Below, piece after piece: positions 11,901 through 17,900 of a DNA stretch of 64,000 nucleotides (position 1 is the stretch's first letter; each line of letters starts with the position of its first letter). Source of the stretch: Oreohelix idahoensis (Eukaryota; Mollusca; Gastropoda; Stylommatophora; Oreohelicidae); assembly GCA_024509875.1 (NCBI GenBank), contig JAMPIV010004460.1, positions 94,501 through 158,500 of the forward strand, read 5' to 3'. The notes beneath the pieces are model-generated. The model was not told the DNA's origin. It ran no database searches and was given only the letters and a program-made list of their open reading frames with translations. The position numbers and the translations under genes are program-made.

Positions 11901-14900
11901 TATTACTATTTGTGTGTGGGTTGTTTTTTTTTTCCCTATTCAACTGTTTTACCCCCGTCTTACGGCAGTTCTCCTCATATACTGTTATATGTCAACAATC
12001 TTCTACTCTGTTATATGTCAACAATCTTCCACTTTGTTATATGTCAACAATCTTCCACTCTGTTATATGTCATCAATCTCCCACTCTGTTATATGTCAAC
12101 AATCTTCCACTATATTATTTGATAACAATATTCTGCTATTTTATATAACAACAATCGTCAACTATATTGTACAGCAGTAATCTTTCACACTTTTATTACA
12201 ATAGTATACCACTCTATTCTGTTGATTTGCTAATGCATTCTTCAAGAACCTTTACTGCCCATTGCACTGTGTTAGTTTGTGAAAGGTGTATTCAATAGCT
12301 CCTAAAATAAAATGTTAATATATCACTACCATTAAACCCCAAGTGGGCTAGTGGTTACAGCACTTGCCTCTGGAGGCAAAGTTGCCAGGTTTGAAAGCTG
12401 GCAGCATCATGCTCCAGTCCACTGTCATGTAGAATATAGTGAAAGAGATACAGTGAAAGGTCAAGTGTGAAGGACAGTTCACAGATTGACCTCTTCGGGT
12501 TATCACCACCTGAAATCCTCACACTGGCTTGAAGAATAAGCAGACAGATACTGAATTATTGAGAGTGCAAGCACAGTGACTCAGCTATAGAACAAGTAAC
12601 ATAGAGAGGTCCTGGAGTGCAGACAATAGGAGAAATGGGTGGCAAACTCCTCTCTAAGAGCAAGGATGAATGCTCTCAAGATAACCATGTAGAAAGGACG
12701 TTTAGTGCCCACGCGACCACTCCTCTATGTCCTACCTTTAATCAATATCACGATTGTTATTATTATGATGAGCTCGTATTATTTGCTTCCCCCCCTTCCG
12801 CTGGATTGCATTCATTCAATAACAACTGAAAAATGAAAATGACAAAAGTTACTCAAATAATGAAAAATTAAGATTTGTTATATTACTTCTAGTTACAAAC
12901 GTACACACACACAAAAAAATCAACATAGAAGCTGTGAATAAATTGGATCAATAATCTAGGCTATAACTAGATCATTATATGATGTAGCATCACTGTTGTT
13001 TTTAGATGGTAGATATTGCTCTAGTTTGCTTTGTCTGGAGTTGTTGCTTAGCTGCTGCTTCGTATAGTGATGATTCAGCAGTCATAGTGGATCACTCTGT
13101 TTGTGGTGCTTGGTGTAGTGATGATTTCTGCATTTCATCACGTGCATGCAGAGAGTTCAAAGTACTTTTGTTGGCTGTCAGGTATAAGGTATGGCCCAGC
13201 TCTTAATTCAGCCAAAGTTCACAACTTTCTCTTGTTGCAGCTCACACACACATACAAGACCATTCAAGGCACACACCAGTTGCAGGAATTAGCCTGCATG
13301 CTCTTACAGCTTCATTACCGTTCGGCCATCGTGATAGACAACAGCCCTAGGCCAATCTTCCTGTCTTTCTCATGTTGTATATAGCCCCCCCGCAATCTCA
13401 CAGGTTTGACAATAGGCTTTTATTGGAAAGTCAACGCATGTAAAGGAATTTACCTCTTCTCTCTCTTGCTGAAGAGAAATTAACCCAAGATTCCCCACAA
13501 TGAACTGCAACTAATTTAACGACAATAAATACTGCCAAAAAGTATCTGGCCATGCGTTTTCGAGGTGCCTGTGACATCCTCCGTTTTACCAGGAATGTCT
13601 ATGTCTCATACTGAATGGGCAATGAAGGAATGATATTCTCGTAATGAAAAGAAAAAGTAAACTAAAACTTTAGTAAGAAAGTGATAAAGGAATTAAAGTC
13701 AGCCAATGACTCTCTGTGAAGAAAGAACAGGATAGAAAAACTGGGATGTTTTGTGACATCCACCCAGCTGTAAGTGGGTACCTGACTCTGCTCTTGTGGC
13801 AGGGAAGGCAAAGGCATCACAGAAGAAAACTGGTAACCCCACCTCCTATAGTTGAGGCCTAGTATAGTGGAGTCTCTAACATATCACTCCTCTATGACAC
13901 TATTCACTATGGGACTATCTATCTTTTATCACTACTACTAAGACCACAAAAATGAGAATCAGAAAGGTACAGACCTTTATAACTGACAGCTTGGGCAGAA
14001 CAGATGGATTTAATTGAAATGTTTTGGTGAGATCAACAAGTTATGGCGAGATCAGCAAGTTATGACAAGGTCAACAAGTTATGGTGAGATCAGCAAGTTA
14101 TGGTAAGATCAACAAGTTATGGTGAGATCAGCAAATTATGGTGAGATCAGTAAGTTATGGCAAGGTCAACAAGTTATGGTGAGATCAGCAAGTTATGGTG
14201 AGATCAGCAAGTTATGATGAGATCAGTAAGTTATGGCAAGATCAGCAAGTTATGACGAGATCAGCAAGTTATGACAAGATCAACAAGTTATGGCAAGATC
14301 ATCAAGTTATGGTGAGATCAACAAGTTATGGTGAGATCAGCAAGTTATGGTGAGATCAGCAAGTTATGGTGAGATCAGCAAGTTATGGCAAGGTCAACAA
14401 GTTATGGCAAGATCAACAAGTTATGGTGAGATCAGCAAGTTATGGCGAGATCAGCAAGTTATGACGAGGTCAGCAAGTTATGGCAAGATCAACAAGTTAG
14501 GCAAGATCAACAAGTAGGCAAGATCAACAAGTAGGCAAGATCAACAAGTTATAGCGAGTTCAACATTGTGAAACAGATGGAAAGAACCAGACAAACACCA
14601 GTGGAACAAGAAGTGAGAAGACCATACTGGCGCTAGATAGCAAACATGTTGAGAAAACCAGCTGATGCCATGACAAGGCAGCCCTAGTTCTGGAATCTCT
14701 AGACTAAAAGAAATAGAGGGAGACAACAAAATGTAGGCAGTAGGTATTGGAGACAGGCATGAAAGGGATACAGAAGACATGGAAAAACCTTGATCAGACA
14801 ACACAGGACAGGGCGGCTTGGTGTGTATTAGCTGAAGGTCTGTGCTCCATGGGCAGCTGAAAGATTATGAGCTAAGATCAGATAATCCTATGATTAAACC

Positions 14901-17900
14901 TGTAAACAGATGTTGCTGTTATCAACCAGACTCGGGGGGAAAAAACACAATAAAACAAAACTAACTTTTCTTTGATCATGTTTGCTGGCTTTGTCTGTGG
15001 AAGCTGTGGACATTCTTTACACAAAACCATCATTGCACGTCTCAGGTTTTCAAGCAAAAGTTTGTCATCATGAAGCATTGCGTGAATGTCCTTGACTGAT
15101 CTTTCCAGAAGCATGCCTGTAATTTTGTCTGCCAGAGAACATTCATCGGGTACAGTTGTCTGAAATAAACAAATGTGGCCAGGTATGAACTTTCTCAACA
15201 TGGAGTGGAAACATTAAAAACTCTAGAAAGTGGCTAAGAGAGGGACATACAGCAGGAAAAGTAAACACAATGAAAACAGAAGCAAAGACAATTTGCTAAA
15301 CACATGGACATTCATGCATCAAAGTTTAAAATACTGGTAATGAAATCAAACACACGGCCATCAAAAGGAAAAGGTAGGCTTTAGTGCTTGGGGCCAAGAC
15401 TAGTTATAGGAGCCCAGGTTTTAACCAAGTTTAAAAAATTATTGCGTTAGTTTGAAATGAAGAACAGTGGGTCGTATGTTCAGTACAGCCTCAAAAAAAT
15501 AATTATGAGATGCAGAAATAAGGGATACAGGTTAGGTTTAAGAATTCTAAACCCTAACCTAAATCATAACCCTAACAACATGCGATACTTATATGGAACA
15601 CATCAAAGAACACGTTCCATTGTTCTTCATTTCAACCACTGCACTACTGGAGTCTGGCAAAATCATCAGTTCATGGGCAAATTCTGCTTCATGGTGATCC
15701 TACCAAACTGGACACTATAATTCAAATGCTGGGCAATTTTTTATATTTATTTGGGGGGTAAAGAGAAATGAAGAGTACAATATAAAATGATAATGTTGCA
15801 AATGAAAAAAAAAACATTCTCTGTAAGATAATGAAGAAGCTCTAAGAAATAAAGAAGACTGTAGTAAGGCTATATCAAACAATGGGGTGAATAAAACACG
15901 GTATTAGAGTGAGTAGACTACTTAGAAGGACAAAGAACAGCCCTGGTTACAACCATTAACACAGATGGGATTTTGGACCTGGATTTACCACAGTGGCCAC
16001 AGGAATTACTTATGGCAGTTCACATCTTTATTATTTGTTTGCAATTAGATTAGTTCTATTTTCTTGTGTGCATTGTTTTTATATGTCTTGTTTGTTAATA
16101 TCACTTTCAGACCTAAAAGTCTTTTATATTTGGACATTCGCCTTAATGACCGACTAGGTTGAATGGGACGTGCCTCGTCAAGTCGAGGAAAAATTTTATT
16201 TAAAATAAAAACAAAACATCATAGTTGGAACTAAGCTATGCTTTGTTCATTATTTTTGAAAGATATCCAAAAACTAATTTGAGTTCAACCTTATAAGTTA
16301 TACTTTGTTCTTTATCTTTGCAAGACTATCAAAGAATGTATTTTTGTTTATCCTCATCAGCTGTACTGTGTTCTTCATTTTAATAAGATTATCAAAACAC
16401 TAGAAAATACTCTTTCAGAAAGATATCATTGCAAAACTCTTGTCAAATAAGAGGTGACTTTTCACTGGGTATATTCTGAAAGTGCCGTGTGCACTTCCCA
16501 GAAGTCTCTGATGAGACAAGACAGAATAGGACTACTATACCTTCAGACATGTCGTACAAGGTGACTAATATGATGTTGTACATGTTGTACAAGGTGACTA
16601 ATATGATGTTGTACATGTCGTACAAGGTGACTAATATGAGGTTGTACATGTTGTACAAGGTGACTAATATGATGTTGTACATGTTGTACAAGGTGACTAA
16701 TATGATGTTGTACATGTTGTACAAGGTGACTAATATGATGTTGTACATGTTGTACAAGGTGACCAATATGAGGTTGTACATGTTGTACAAGGTGACTAAT
16801 ATGAGGTTGTATATGTTGTACAAGGTGACTAATATGAGGTTTTACATGTTGTACAAGGTGACCAATATGAGGTTGTACATGTTGTACAAGGTGACCAATA
16901 TGAGGTTGTATATGTTGTACAAGGTGACTAATATGAGGTTGTACATGTTGTACAAGGTGACCAATATGAGGTTGTACATGTTGTACACGGTGAACAATAT
17001 GATGTTGTACATGTTGTACAAGGTGACTAATATGAGGTTGTATATGTTGTACAAGGTGACTAATATGAGGTTGTACATGTTGTACAAGGTGACCAATATG
17101 AGGTTGTACATGTTGTACAAGGTGACTAATATGGGGTTGTACATGTTGTACAATGTGACCAATATGATGTTGTACATGTTGTACAAGGTGACTAATATGA
17201 GGTTGTACATGTTGTACAAGGTGAATAATATGAGGTTGTACATGTTGTACAAGGTGACTAATATGAGGTTGTACATGTTGTACAAGGTGACTAATATGAG
17301 GTTGTACATGTTGTACAAGGTGACTAATATGAGGTTGTACATGTTGTACAAGGTGACTAATATGAGGTTGTACATGTTGTACAAGGTGACCAATATGAGG
17401 ATGTACATGTTGTACAAGGTGACCAATATGATGTTGTACATGTTGTACAAGGTGACTAATATGAGGTTGTACATGTTGTACAAGGTGACTAATATGAGGT
17501 TGTACATGTTGTACAAGGTGACCAATATGAGGTTGTACATGTTGTACAAGGTGACCAATATGAGGTTGTACATGTTGTACAAGGTGACTAATATGATGCT
17601 GTACATGTTGTACAAGGTGACCAATATGAGGTTGTACATGTTGTACAAGGTGACTAATATGATGTTGTACATGTTGTACAAGGTGACCAATATGAGGTTG
17701 TACATGTTATACAAGGTGACTAATATGAGGTTGTACATGTTGTACAAGGTGACCAATATGAGGTTGTACATGTTGTACAAGGTGACTAATATGATGTTGT
17801 ACATGTTGTACAAGGTGACTAATATGATGTTGTACATGTTGTACAAGGTGACCAATATGAGGTTGTACATGAGGCTGCCAACCTCATCATGTTAAATAAA

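Noticed and set aside
11910..12180. Three overlapping plus-frame ORFs
   Set aside because: Translations of the 26-bp minisatellite.
14878..15201. 107-codon ORF taken as a complete gene
   Set aside because: Only 14966-15159 is coding, as an internal exon of the MLLE gene; the ends of the ORF are intron.
15548..15590. Telomere-like CCCTAACC patches, also near 20228
   Set aside because: Only a few degenerate units, no array; not evidence for a telomere or fusion point.
16489..17895. 468-codon plus-strand ORF and 342-codon minus-strand ORF
   Set aside because: They consist of a 33-bp minisatellite whose unit length is a multiple of three; no non-repeat domain or gene signal.
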